Positions 1 to 11,366 of a DNA stretch of 64,000 nucleotides are shown in pieces. Every line of letters begins with the position of its first letter. Within the stretch, counting starts at the first letter, position 1. Where the stretch lies: positions 32,691 to 96,690 of the forward strand of contig LGRX02035299.1 of NCBI GenBank assembly GCA_001247695.2, given 5' to 3'. The notes below the pieces were generated by a model, which saw nothing but the letters and a program-made list of their open reading frames with translations, had not been told where the DNA came from and made no database searches. The translations under genes were made by a program, and so were the position numbers. This DNA comes from Cymbomonas tetramitiformis (Eukaryota; Chlorophyta; Pyramimonadophyceae; Pyramimonadales; Pyramimonadaceae).

Positions 1-224
1 CCCCCCCGCCGAGGTGAGATTTCTTGCCCGTGCCGTCGAAGTAGTCTACGGTGTGTTGTTGGTGCACGCGTACCGAACGTGCACGCATTTTACGGTACTC
101 ATGCGGTGCACGTGTACCAGGATCGCACCGATATCGCATACTCGCAGGGTACATGCGTACCTGCCAGAGGGTAAGACATGTGTTTAAGATCCATCACGTG
201 AGCGTGGGTGCAAGGTGCTCGCAG
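1..224 (+). other. probable upstream intron of the transposase gene
   Basis: A GTGAG donor-like site lies at about 14-18 and acceptor-like AGs at 223-224 and 237-238. The stretch between is non-coding and rich in the GTAC and GTGCAC words that mark every intron of the downstream gene. The exon that should precede it is cut off by the window edge. Confidence 0.5.
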
Positions 225-3200
225 GGGAATCCTCGCAGGCGTCTCAAGACAACAAGGCGCCGTGGAGGTCGGGGCACGACAAAGGGATTGGCGCAAAACG
301 CCATGTCCGTGCCTCCGATGCAAAGGATGCGTGAGGGTAAGTGTATGGACGATGCGTAGGCACAAAAGGATTTACGGATACGGCAAGGTTAATATACCCC
401 CTCATCAGCATGATCATCGTGAGCATCTGCCTCTCCGTCCCCCCGATTTCGAAATGCCGGCGGATGGCGCCGGGCCTTCGGGAATCGCGAAGAATTACGA
501 GGGAGAGGCACCCTTGCCGCCGATCCCTTTTGTACTCGCCGATGGAGAGACGCCCGCCGTCGCCGTTGAAGATGCGCCGGCACCCGTGGGTGATGACCTC
601 CCTTATCTACCCCCCGACGCCAATTTTGTCGTGAAGGTGGCCCTCCTCGATGGCACGGTGGTCGATGAAAGGACATATGCATGGGGAGATATGGTCGACA
701 TCCTTGACAACATCGAGCACTCGAATCCCGCCTTATACCCGGGATGGATGCGAAATGGTTTCTACTACGATCTGGTAGCGGATGATGTTGAGATATCCCT
801 TCATTACGGTTCGGAGATCTGGGACATTTCATTCCCCATCGATGAGTGCATGCTCGAAATTAGGGCACACCCGATTTTCGTGCAAGGGCGGCCTACGCCG
901 ATTGTCGACACCTTTGTTGAGGCCCCCGTGGTTGAAGACGACAAGCTTGAGGACGACGTGCTTCAGGATGACGGCGGTCAGAGTGACATGGTGGGAGAGT
1001 TAATGCAAAAGCTTGCGGAAATGTGTCAGGTACGTGTTCACAAGCCATGATCCCTGGCGAGTAGTTCATGGTGGGTGCGCTTGCACCCGGTGTGTACCCG
1101 TGATAGTACATTACGGGTACATATGACCCACTGAAGGGGTACATGCAACGTACATGCGTACCCCGCATGTGTATATATTGATGTTGACTTGTGTCCTAGG
1201 TCTTTGTTTTTGCAGGATGACGCGGGAAACGAGGACACAACCGTACTTCTTGTCTTGGAGTTGATTGAGTGGAACCTGACGCACAACCTTACCCAAGCTT
1301 CCTTAACGGATTTGTTGACCATCCTTCGCGAGCGCCTTCCAAACTTATACCCCGGCGACACGCTCCCGAAAAGTTTCAACGCCGCGATTTCGCAATTCCA
1401 AGCGTTCGGGCTTCCGCATAAGATTGTGGACATATGCGTGAACGGCTGTTGCCGATTTGATGGGTCGAATGCTGGGTGCACCACATGCCCCAAATGTGGC
1501 GCGGATCGGTGGGACGAGAAAATGATGGCGAAGCCGGAGAAGAAGCGCCTTGGGCGCACGACCTTCTACTATTGGGACATCAAGGACCTACTAAGGAGGA
1601 TGTACGCGCACCCGGAGTTGGCGGCAGACATGCTCGCGCATGCAAAGCACGTTCCTACCGAAGACGAGATGCACTACATGTGGGGTGTGTAAATCGCCCG
1701 TCCCGTCGAAAGATTCCAGTGCATATGTACCCTTAGCGTACTCGAACCCCGCGTACATAGCGGGTGCACTAGTTCATACACCTCGTACGTGCGTACCCGG
1801 CGTGTACCCCCAGTCTGTACCCAATCAACCATGATATCACACGGCTTGCTTGGTTGCAGATTCGCCGGCGTGGAAGAGACGGCGGGAGAAATACCCCAAC
1901 TTCTTTAAGGACTCCCGGAACGTCGTGCTCTTGGGCTGCGCGGATGGGGCAACCGTATGGAAGGACCTCCGCGGCGTTTTCCCCGTTACATTTCAATACC
2001 TCAACTTGCACCCCGCCATCCGGGGGAAGTTCGTGAATATGGAGTTGTGGGGGATTTGCAACGGAACGAAACCAAAAAGCACGCAGCCGATATACGAGCT
2101 CTTCGTGGACCAACTTCTAGAGCTTTGGGAAGGTGTGCCATGTTACGATGTGCTCGAGAAGAAATCGTTCAACCTCCGATGCATGCTTTTCAAGATGCTT
2201 TTCGACATTAAGGGTTTGATGGATGGCGCATGCCGCATGGATGTGGGGGCGTATTTCGCCTGCCTCAAATGCATGCATAAGGCCTGGTTCTCCGACGTCT
2301 TCAACGGCATGCGGTACACGTTCCGTACGGAATCGGATCCCGGTGAGTGCCACGGCCCATTCTTATGATTGAGTAGAGGCCCGTGCACGTGCACCCGCTT
2401 TGTACCTCTTGTAGGTGCGCGTGTATTCGCGAGTACGTACTCATTCGTGCTGGCCAAGTGCGCATGCACCCGGCGTGTACCGAACCTTTGTTACACTAAA
2501 CTCACGCGATGTGCACAGAGCCGGTAAGTTATCCTTTACGCACGGACGAGGATATTCGCTACCACGCCAAAAAGCACGCGAAGTTGTCGGACAGTGGTTT
2601 CTTTACGAAGACGCATATCCAAAGTTTCATGTCGGCGTGTGGGGTGAAGCTTCCGGCCGAATTCTCGCGATTGCCCTATTGGGACGAATCCATGGACTAT
2701 CTTATCGACCTCATGCACCTCATCAAGAACCTAGGCGAGCATGTTTGCGACTCTCTGATGGGTGCCGATTTCGACGACAAAGTCCGCCAATGGGCGAAGC
2801 AAGAAGGCATCAAGGCTAACTGGTGGGCCACAGGTATGCATGCATCTATGCGTACAGAGCTGCACGGGTACCTTCCTGGGGCTCATGTACCGGACGTGCA
2901 CCCGCGTGTTGCGTACATGTGCACCCATATTTGGTACATCCACGGTGCATATGTACGGCGGCTGGGATTCGTTGGGTACATATGTACCCGGGAAAGACGC
3001 AGGGACGTGAAACAAAAGATGCCGGAAATCCCTTCTTATGGTCACCTTGTGCGCCGGAGACCCTGCCAAAATTTCCATAATCACATACGAAAATTCATGT
3101 TGACTCTGTCTTGTCATTGTTCCGACATTGCTAGTATGGTCCTGTCAACGGGTACATGGCCGGTACAATCATGTGCACCTAGGGCATGTGTACCGGGCGT

Positions 3201-5435
3201 GCACCCGGGCAAGGTATACTGCGGGTACACGCGCACCCGACATGTTTCGCACGAGCAAAGCAGTGATGTGATGAAGGGGGGGAAGGGGGGGTCGCTTGCA
3301 GGCGAAAAGGGCAAATACACCATGCGAGATTCTCCTTGGCAGATTCCCGACGTCAAAACCAATTCTTATCGCTCATTGGATGCCGCTGGCTTTTGGGCTA
3401 GAGATGGCGAATTTCCACGAGCTTGGGGAAGTGGCCAATGGAAATTGTTGAAGCTTGCTATGGATGGAAGGGCGAAGAAGCTGAAAGCGCACGAGTACTT
3501 GGTAATGTTCGTCTCCGGCATGTTTGCAACTCTCGCGGCTTGGCCACGCGATGACAATTCCTTTAATCCACTCGCCAAGATTGTTGGAGACCTCACCACC
3601 ATCATAAGGGAGTTGACTTCGCACAAGGTCATCCCGAAGGTGCGATAAAATATGCTCCTCCATCCCACATGACACCTGCAACTGCAAGCACGTAGGGTAC
3701 ATTTACGAGGTACACGCCTGGTACAGACGCCCCCGGTGCGTACCCGGCGCGGTGCATGCCGGGTACCTATGTAACAGAATAACGGTGCGTATGTACTTGC
3801 TTTGTACCCGGTACATTGAATGTCCCGGTACGCTAGCACCCACCTTGCACGGGGCGTGTGTCGATACAGGACAAGGCGTCATTGGACAAGTATGTACAAG
3901 AATGGTTCGAGAACATGGAGAGCACTCGGGGAATGTGTTCACCACATTGGTGGGTACTTAACACGCACTTGCTTTCGCACACGGTCGATCAGATGTTTGA
4001 CCTCGGGCCGGTTCGCGAGTATTGGATGTACGTGTTCGAGTCGTATAATGGGAAGATCGGGAGATGGGTGAAGAACAACGCGTTTCCAATACAGAGCATC
4101 ATGAACGGCATCGGCAGACAGGACATGATACGGTTCGTGCGTGGACTCCTCATGGCATTACGCCAAGAGGTGCCAATGCCGTTCCACACGAAGGTCATCA
4201 CCGTGGACCCGGTTGGCGTCAACAACGTGGGGAAAAACCACAATCTCACCGACCTCGAGCAACAGCAGCTGACCAAGTGGATGAGGAACAATATCCAGCA
4301 CTACATAAATCTCGAGGAACTCGTGGAGAACTACAACCACCTCATCTCCAAGTAAGTCGCATGTGGAGCATTGCGGGTGCACGTGTACCCACCATGCACC
4401 ATAGACCAGTACGTGTGCACCCGGTCGCAACCGTTTCCAGTGCTGGCCCGGTACACATGCACCTAGCCTGCATCCGTAATGAAGTGCACGCGCGGTACAT
4501 ACGTCCTCGGCATTTCCGTAGTGCTTAGGCGCCATGTGTTGTTTTCAGACGGCGCACCTTCAGGTCAAAGGCACCGGGTACCGCCAAGTACAAGATGCAC
4601 ATCGACCTGGACCCCACCCCATGGTTGGGAAGACAATACACAGAGTATGAGCGCGCTCTACTCGAAGGTTGCCCTCCTCGATGCCGCAAGTTCAATCGAG
4701 TGCAAGTGGGTACGATGAAGTTCCGGACCGCATCCATGGACAAAAAGTTCAAGACAGTGCAATGTTACTTCCGATCCTTTTACGTCGAGAGGGTGAGGAC
4801 GAAAGGTCGCGAGCAAACAAAGGAACAAACAGACCGGTGAGTACACAATCATGTACCGCCAGTACCCGTACACCCTCGGTACATACACACCTAACATGGG
4901 AACGTGCGGGTACATGTGCACCCGTCATGGCTTTATGCTGGGTACACGCTGGGTACACATGTACCAGTGTACAGTAGTGTGCAGGCCGAACATGCATGCA
5001 CGAGCCGAGCGGTGCGAGACTGATTTGATATCGATGTGATGGTACATACGTGCTTGATGTCGGGAGGGGGGATGCTTATATTCCAGGTTCGGCCGGGTGG
5101 ATGACATCTATCGAGTGGAGCTTGGAGGAAGACCGTACGTGCTTGTCAAGGTTTCGTGGCTCAAGAAGCCAACTAAAGCTTTAACGGCCGCTTTGCGTGC
5201 GAGGCATTCCATCATAGGAGCGGATAGTGTTTCAAACTGCTTCTACGTATTGGACCCAGAGAATCCGGCCACTGAATTCGATCGAAAAGAACCTTTTATG
5301 CTTGCCGAGGAGATTGCTTCTCAAGTGGTGATTCGAAAGCATCCTTGCATGGAAACCTCGGTGGTCTTGGATCCGCTAGCCGACTTCTTTGAGCAGATTG
5401 TCCGAGATGAGAATCCCAGTGACGATGAGGCATGA
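225..5435 (+). CDS. CACTA (En/Spm) TNP2-like transposase, 8 exons, 5' partial
   Basis: DDE-type transposase of a cut-and-paste CACTA transposon. Exons: about 225-1029, 1216-1684, 1860-2342, 2519-2833, 3302-3639, 3870-4351, 4549-4836, 5087-5435 (TGA at 5433). Phases agree at all seven junctions and sites are GT-AG, giving about 1,176 residues, near the usual length for TNP2. Exon 1 begins with a transposase-associated domain (CPCLRCKGC, then RRHKRIYG) followed by an acidic linker. Exon 2 has LPKSFNAA and the zinc-ribbon-like TTCPKCGADRW. Exon 3 has LLGCADGATVW and YELFVDQLLELWEGV. Exon 4 has LPYWDESMDYLIDLMHLIKN, matching the plant DVMHIEKN block, although the Glu of that block is not at the same place. 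Exon 6 matches DUF4218 (REYWMYVFESYNGKIGR). Exons 7-8 match DUF4216 (VDDIYRVELGG). No frameshift or internal stop is seen, so it may be intact. The first exon lies outside or at the window edge, and no CACTA terminal repeat was found. Confidence 0.92.
1030..5086 (+). repeat. GTAC / GTGCAC motif clusters confined to the transposase introns
   Basis: All seven introns (1030-1215, 1685-1859, 2343-2518, 2834-3301, 3640-3869, 4352-4548, 4837-5086) carry many copies of degenerate words such as GGTACATGTGTACCC, GGCGTGTACCCG and CGTGCACCCG. The words are built on the palindromes GTAC and GTGCAC and appear in both orientations. The adjoining exons are almost free of them. Copies are irregularly spaced, unlike a tandem array. 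Confidence 0.8.
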
Positions 5436-5504
5436 TAGATAAACATAGGTAAATGTAATTGTATATAATGATCGTTTTTGTTATGGTGAATTGTTAAATT
5501 CACA

Positions 5505-6090
5505 CATGGTACATTGTCGGTACACGTGCACGCCATATATAACGCGCGTGGAGTTACTATGTACCCACGTCGTACTAAGGGGGTGCGTTCACATGTACCC
5601 AACATGCACTAGTCTGCCATTTGGTACATGACCGGTACATGTGTACGGGGTACCATGTACTCAGCATGTACTCAGCATGTACCGCATGGTACACGTTGAG
5701 TGCATGTGTACGCAAACCATGTACCCGGCATGTATCTACATGTACCCGCCCGGTACATGCTGGGTGCATGTGTACTCACTCGAGTGCGTACACATGCACC
5801 CCGCATGCACCGTTCTGGAAGTGTGTGCCCGTCGACGGGGTACGTGTAGGTACACGTAGGTACACGCCAGTCCTGTTTTCCGGATGTCCATTTCTGAAGG
5901 AATAACTCATTTGTTTACATCGAAACTTGTCAAGGATGTCTTAGTCACTCATGGCCTTGACATATATGTGGAAATATTGCACTTTTTTACAACTCGGATT
6001 TTCACTGAGTTTTGGGCCCCAAGTTGGGAGTGGGTAGGTACATATGTACCTTGCCAAAGTACATGCCGGGTACATGCCGGGTACAGGCGT
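5505..6090. repeat. 3' flanking cluster of the same GTAC / GTGCAC motif
   Basis: Downstream of the transposase stop codon the motif reaches its highest density (about 5505-5870, dozens of GTAC words), with a last small cluster at 6030-6090. CACTA elements are known to carry short subterminal repeats bound by their own proteins. Position and density suggest this is that region, but no terminal inverted repeat or target duplication was identified. Confidence 0.55.
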
Positions 6091-6224
6091 CCTAAATTTG
6101 TAGGGAGGAAGAATATAATGCTAATCTACGGCTACTATTTTTTAACGGTAATCGCAAACTGAGGAGACTGTAGACGACATTTCCTTTTTATCACATTTGT
6201 CCTGCACTCGATTATTTTCCCCAA

Positions 6225-6365
6225 TCGTCCGCAGGCACGATCGCATCGATCTTCGATCGTACGCCCCACCCCCGATTATATTCCTCATTCGTCTGTAGGC
6301 ACGACCCTATCGTCTGTAGGCACGGTCTAGATCTCATGTCCGTCTGTAGATTCGATCGTCATCCG
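6225..6365 (+). repeat. short direct repeats, CGTCTGTAGGCACGA type
   Basis: Four imperfect copies of a word like CGTCTGTAGGCACGA occur within 140 bp, mixed with CGATCG palindromes. The sequence is AT-richer than the coding parts and has no usable reading frame. Function unknown. Confidence 0.5.
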
Positions 6366-6584
6366 GTATTCGATTCACGGATTTCTCGTTAACACAATGC
6401 TGTGCCTCCGGGCACAACTCCCCCCCCTAAGAGGTGGTTATCTCCCGACCGACCTACTTCTTATTTCATCAGCCAGTTCTTGGGTTTTCTGGTTCCCGCC
6501 AGTTCTGAGGTATGCTGGCTCCTGTTATTCTCCTGCTAACGGTCAGTGCGTATGGGCCCCAAGGTCCCGCCACAAGGGGTGTTG

Positions 6585-6910
6585 GTACAAAACCTAGTGG
6601 TACACTATGTAGAGTGTATAGTGTATCAGTTCCACTATATAGTGAAATTATTGGTACACTATGTAGAGTGTATAGTGTATCAGTTCCACTATATAGTGAA
6701 ATTGGTACACTATATAGTGGAACTGGTACACTCTATAGTGTACCAATTTAACTGGCACACTATATAACGTCACTACAGTGTACCAATTTCAATATATAGT
6801 GGAACTGGTACACTATATAGTGGAATTGACCACTATATAGTGTACCAGTTCCACTATATAGTGGAACTGCTACACTATATAGTGTACCAATTTCACTACA
6901 TAGTGGAACT
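6585..6910. repeat. palindromic TATATAG repeat field
   Basis: The 12-bp palindrome CACTATATAGTG recurs many times, joined by GGTAC, GTACCAG or TTCCA words so that neighbouring copies form larger inverted repeats. A roughly 65-bp unit is directly duplicated at about 6590-6710. Single stray copies lie near 7180-7200 and 7312-7335. No coding sense. It could extrude as hairpins or be a nested miniature element. Confidence 0.75.
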
Positions 6911-7470
6911 ACTACATTCTTGTCTATTACCCTTTGCTAAATTGGCTCATTCGCTTAAAGAGCTGCTAGGGGCTTCCTCGAAGGTCCTTTGAAAATTTGG
7001 GGACCCATGTTGTCAAGTTCTCGAGCTGTTCTTTCTGCAGTGTCTTGTCAAATTTTTGATCCGAGGTCATCTTGACCCTCTAAATATCGGATTAAAGTAG
7101 CCTGGTATCAGTCAATTTGATATACTGCTTGAGTAACAAACCATCGAGAATCCCACCCTCCCGATGTAATGGAAATGGTACACTATATAGCGGAACTATA
7201 ATTTTGCGAGCGGTCGTTAAAAAATTAAGTGACATACAGTACATTATTGGCAAGATCCCGATAACCCGATGACATCCTCGTGTTAGGCACGCCACTATAT
7301 GAAAAATCTCGTGCCACTATATAGTGTACCAGTCCCACTAGGTTTTAGACAAAAATCACCCGGTTATATCATGTCACCCCGCCACAAGGACGCTATCCCA
7401 AGGAACCTTCCACTACGACACCTCCGGAATCTAAGGCAGGGCTTCATCTTCATCTTCGTCTTCAGGTCTT
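6911..7470. other. no gene seen
   Basis: Mixed-composition sequence with two stray copies of the TATATAG palindrome. Open frames here are short and unrecognisable, and nothing can be called. Confidence 0.5.
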
Positions 7471-8335
7471 CTACGATGATGCGTGACATGCATTTGTACA
7501 TGATGCTGAATCCTGCTTCGGCGCTTGCTGTCCGAATTGCAACGCGTGAAACAGGTGATGAAGTAGTGGTCCGGGAATTGGGTACACCGTTCGGGAGTCC
7601 CGCACGCCTTCTTGATCCGGGTGCGGCCCGACCTGCGCCGTCTCGGGGTGTTCTCTAGTAGTGGCCCACCTGTAGGCACACGGGGTTTCTGCGACGCACT
7701 GCAAAATGGGGGATTTGCGGGGGAGAGCTGATCCAAATGCACGTGGGTTTTCGATAGCGTTCCCCGTACTTACAGTAAGTGCAAATGAGTGGTTCCGGCA
7801 ATCCGGCCACCACTGGGCGCATACGAAGGGCGTTAGGGAAGCGACCCTCTGGATTCTCCAAGAACCAATGCTCCGGCTTGAAGTATTCGATAACGTCCAG
7901 CGTTCGCTGTACGCATTCATCGGCTGACTGTAAGTATGGTGCCCCCCCCCCACCCCTAGTCCTTGCCTGGCTGTACACGGGGGGCTCGCTCAGATTACGT
8001 CAAAGTACCCCGGGCGGGGGTATTGACGGTAGTCCCAATCCTCAATAGTGGTGGCGTGCGTTGCTCTCCACAGGGGTCGCGCGATCCACGGTCACCACAT
8101 AAGAACTGGGGAAGCGTTTGCTAAACTGCCTCTCTACTGATCCGGTGCCGCTGAACAACACCAGTATCCTCACCGGGCGTCCGCTGCCCCAGTCTGCTTC
8201 CGTGACCCGCGCCATCTCCCCGTCATCTAACACGCACAGATGCTCCCACGGCAAGCACGACTGCCCCGGAATGAGCGACTCCGGAACCGCCGTTGATGCT
8301 TTCGACGGGGTTTCCACGTCGTAGAATTGAATCAC
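7471..8335 (-). pseudogene. decayed DNA (cytosine-5) methyltransferase, phage/large-virus type
   Basis: In its working form this family flips out cytosine and methylates C5 using S-adenosylmethionine. The pieces lie in the right order on the minus strand. The AdoMet motif ILVLFSGTGSVERQF and VVTVDR lie at 8335-8050. IEDWDYRQYP, then an in-frame TGA where a Trp is expected before ASPPC (the PC catalytic motif), lies at 8045-7985. FKPEHWFLENPEGR and TYCKYGERYRKPTCIWIS lie at 7978-7657. HPETAQVGP and RTVYPIPGPLLHHLF lie at 7655-7471. These blocks occupy different frames, so at least three frameshifts plus one stop separate them and the gene looks dead. No ATG is seen at the 5' end. The closest relatives by motif style are small single-domain methylases of phages and algal large DNA viruses rather than plant MET1/CMT. 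Sequencing errors could explain some breaks. Confidence 0.85.
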
Positions 8336-9057
8336 AACCTAGTTATAAACAAAAGACTTCAATACGCCGATTGTGTTGCACCTTTTTTACAACATCGCCT
8401 ATGGGTGCAACACGACAATAGATATATGTTATATCTACACTATAACATATACACTTCATATTCGTATGCGAACGGGTATTACAACAGAGTTGCAAAAAGA
8501 AAACGGTGAGGACTGGATGGGGAAGGGGGCAAACTCATCCTTACCTGATTCCAAAAATACCACTGTGCTTGCTGAAATGCACCTCCCCACCCAGTACGAG
8601 TATCGTTGTCTTGGGGGGGCTTGTTGAATATATCAGGCAGATATATACAATACGAACGTGAGCAATCAGAACGAACGGATAGAATAGATAGCGGAACACG
8701 AAAGTAATATGCTAGCTGTCAAACGGAAACTGTATGACCTATGGCGGATGACAGTCATAAACCCTAAACCCCGAGATGTGGCTTCGCGTCTGCCGCACGG
8801 TGCCATATCCAGCACACCACCTAGGGTGGTGACTGGCAGATGCAGTCGGAGGTCGAAACGAAACAAACACCAGTGCACGGTGGAAGAATGCATGTGGTGA
8901 GGCCTGTCCATTCTGGCAGGGCTGTCCCGATCTAGCAGTGCGGTGCAGGGTACTAGACGATACAACAAACGAGAGAAAGTCCGGCCCGGAGGCCCCTCTA
9001 CACATCTAGTCGATCTGAAATATAATAACTAGGCAGACACGGCCACTGCTGTGGCAC
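8336..9057. other. no gene seen; telomere-like word
   Basis: No supported reading frame. A short stretch at about 8757-8772 reads ATAAACCCTAAACCCC, about one and a half plant-type telomere units. It is too short to be a telomere. Confidence 0.5.
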
Positions 9058-10039
9058 TCAGTCACTAGGGGTGCTGCCGGGCACACGGGTGCCGGCACGG
9101 AGCAGGGTGAGGTAACCGTCGGCTAGGACGATCTTTTCAGCCGCGGACGTTGGAGTTGAAGTAGATGACAAATCTGAAATTGACGGTGAAGGTAAAGTAG
9201 GCGGGGGCTCTGGACGGACTGGAACGACTCGTGCAGCACCACCGACCGTCAGGATGGTCGTGTCGAACGAGGTCTGTGTCACACCACCGACACCGAAGGC
9301 GGTGGCCGGTGTCGCGGTGACACAGAAACAGAGGATCGTAGCGGTGAGTAGCAGTGGCAATGCCATGCGGTGGAACTGCAGAGGCAAAGCACCACCGAAG
9401 CACGGCGGCGGCGGTGGTGGCACCACCGGCTCCTCGGTCACAGGCTCGGCCTCGTACTCATAGACGGTGGAGTCAGTGTCAGAGTCGGAGGCCAGAATAG
9501 CGGAATTGTCGTTGACGCCGAAGTTGAAGATCTCGACGTGCTGAAGGCGCAGTTCAGGATCTCGTGGAGCTACGGAATCCTCGCTGACGATATCCGCAAA
9601 CAGACGTGTGACGGGGATATCGAAGGCGGGGCAGAGCTCGCCGGAGCCCTCCCACTCAGTGTCCATAGGAGGCTCCGCAGGCCAGGATTCCGGGAGTCCG
9701 GCGTCGGGATCCTTGACGCTGAAAGCCGCAAACGTTGTCGGTGGCTTCGCAGCACCACCGACGCTGAAGCCACCAAGGTGTACCCCGGCGGGCTGGCAGA
9801 AAGCGGCGCAGTCGTCGATAGCGTCGGACACGTGCGTGTCGTGCACGCCGAAGAATGCTCGCGGAGATCTCGTCGCAAATCTCGGGGCGGTCGTCGGCGA
9901 GAACGCACAAGGCGTCGAACTTCTCGGTATCGTCGTTGTCGAAGTTCAGGGCGAGGAAATCCGCCTCGTAGTCAGTCGGCGAGAAAGCACGCGCTGATGT
10001 CGGAAGGGGACCCAGACGCACCCGAGGACCGCGGGGCAC
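9058..10039 (-). pseudogene. unrecognised ORF with one frameshift, possible mobile-element remnant
   Basis: A 127-codon frame starting at 10039 (with the acidic stretch DYEADFLALNFDNDDTEK and DRPEICDEI) runs out at about 9860, and the sense continues in another frame to the stop at 9058 (FFGVHDTHVSDAIDDCAAFCQ onward). One lost or gained base would join them. The second part is acidic, has a poly-Pro run (PPPPPP) and a hydrophobic stretch (MALPLLLTATILCFCVT) that could be a membrane segment or chance. I do not recognise the family. Its setting among decayed elements and its frameshift suggest a retroelement gag-like remnant, but that is inference. Confidence 0.35.
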
Positions 10040-10977
10040 AGACCTAGAACCGAGGCTTTAGAACCCATTGTCACAAGTGCGTGCTTGCTGATCCCCAGAC
10101 AATGTAGATAAGTGCCACATGGCCTAGAGAGGACGTAGGCGTGCATCAAAAAGGGGGGAGAGTTGTACTAGGGTGTATCGCGAGTCAGTACGAGAGACAG
10201 ACGTCGGTGTCAGAGTGACGAGTGACAGCACTGATGTCAGCTCCCAGTATGACCGAGAGGTATGACGAGGGTGACTGACAGAATGTGACAATTGAATATC
10301 TGCACCCACAGCAGAACAGGTCTGAGAGAATTGGTGGGAAACCATCCAGAAATGGTGGGAAACCTTCATGACTCAAACAGCCGAACAGAACTGGAGGGAA
10401 ACCATGAGAGCCACAGTTCTTGCCACATCAGCACATTTATGATTATTCAGAGGAGAGATCTAGGATTACTCAGAAGACAGATCAGAGTTGATTGGCAACT
10501 GCAGTCCGAGGGCTGTATGACAAGACAAATATCGAGACTGCATAAGAAGTGACTGACCATGTGACTTTCGAATCCGCGGTGAGCCGAGGGAATTCGAGTC
10601 GACAAGTTGCTACTATCAGAGCTGAGCAAGCTCGCACATCAATTTTTGAATTAGTTACAAGTGGCACCCAGCCTCTGGTTGCTACGTAGTAACTCCGACA
10701 CTAAGTTTTAACCGATATATCCGATATATAACCTTGGGGTTCTTAGTAATCTCAACCGGTGCTAATAGAGCATTCCTGTAAGCTTGCTTACACCGGTGTG
10801 ATCCTGCCTTAGGACTCATACCCCGAACACAGCCTCTGAGGAATGCGACCTCCCTAGACTTTGCGATCACTTGAGATGTGTGGCGGCAGGGAGATTGGAA
10901 CAAAACCTACATTCATTACTACAGGTGCTTGGCACTTCGCACAACCGAGTGGTTGAGGCCCGGACCCCGGATAGCAG
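10040..10977. other. no gene seen; small GGGAAACC repeats
   Basis: Three spaced copies of a GGTGGGAAACC / GGAGGGAAACC word lie at about 10335-10410. The rest, including 10690-10950, shows no frame or RNA gene that I can identify. Confidence 0.4.
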
Positions 10978-11109
10978 ATGGCCATCCCTTCCCGTTACTG
11001 GGTTGACCCGAGTTGGATTCGGAGCTTGGGTGGAGTCTCTTTGCGCAACCCGAATTTGAAATTTAAGTTGCAGAAGGACCTTTCTGCGGTTTCGACCGGA
11101 TCCGACTGC

Positions 11110-11364
11110 TGGCTTGATTTATTTGACCAAGCTGCGCCTGCCTCTAGAGCTCGGCGGCTTTCCCTTTCCCAACATGGTGCCACTGCTCACTTGGTAGACA
11201 TCCCCGCGTCGCCTTGTTTTCGGCTTCCACACACTCAGGCAGTTGTTGCCTTGGCTTTGCTAGTGGGCGCCCCGATGCCTAGTATTCTAGCTAGTGTGCA
11301 TACATGTGTATGTGGTGCTTCCATTGACCCCTTTGGCTACCAACAACACCAACAACAACAATAA
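11110..11364 (+). pseudogene. fragment resembling the C-terminal tail of a reverse-transcriptase ORF
   Basis: Within an open frame, residues reading DQAAPASRARRLSLSQ, then HGATAHLVDIPASP, and finally CVCGASIDPFGYQ follow the order seen at the end of plant and algal non-LTR-type reverse-transcriptase ORFs. There a run on clipped residues and a serine-rich 'SRARLLS' block precede a C-x-CG...DP-G-H-x-x-C zinc-binding end. Here the expected His/Cys end is replaced by a CAA microsatellite encoding Gln. No polymerase domain lies upstream, so this is at most a remnant. Confidence 0.45.
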
Positions 11365-11366
11365 TA
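11338..11366 (+). repeat. CAA/CAC microsatellite
   Basis: Short imperfect trinucleotide run (CAACAACACCAACAACAAC then AATAATAA) at the broken end of the reverse-transcriptase-like fragment. Confidence 0.8.

Noticed and set aside
3001..3125. Additional transposase exon between 2834 and 3301
   Set aside because: The frame is open and motif-free here, but exons ending at 2833 and starting at 3302 already join in phase, and the translated piece does not match TNP2.
5505..6910. CACTA terminal inverted repeat at the 3' end of the transposon
   Set aside because: Only CACTATATAGTG palindromes are present, which belong to a separate repeat. No matching 5' end or target duplication is visible in the window.
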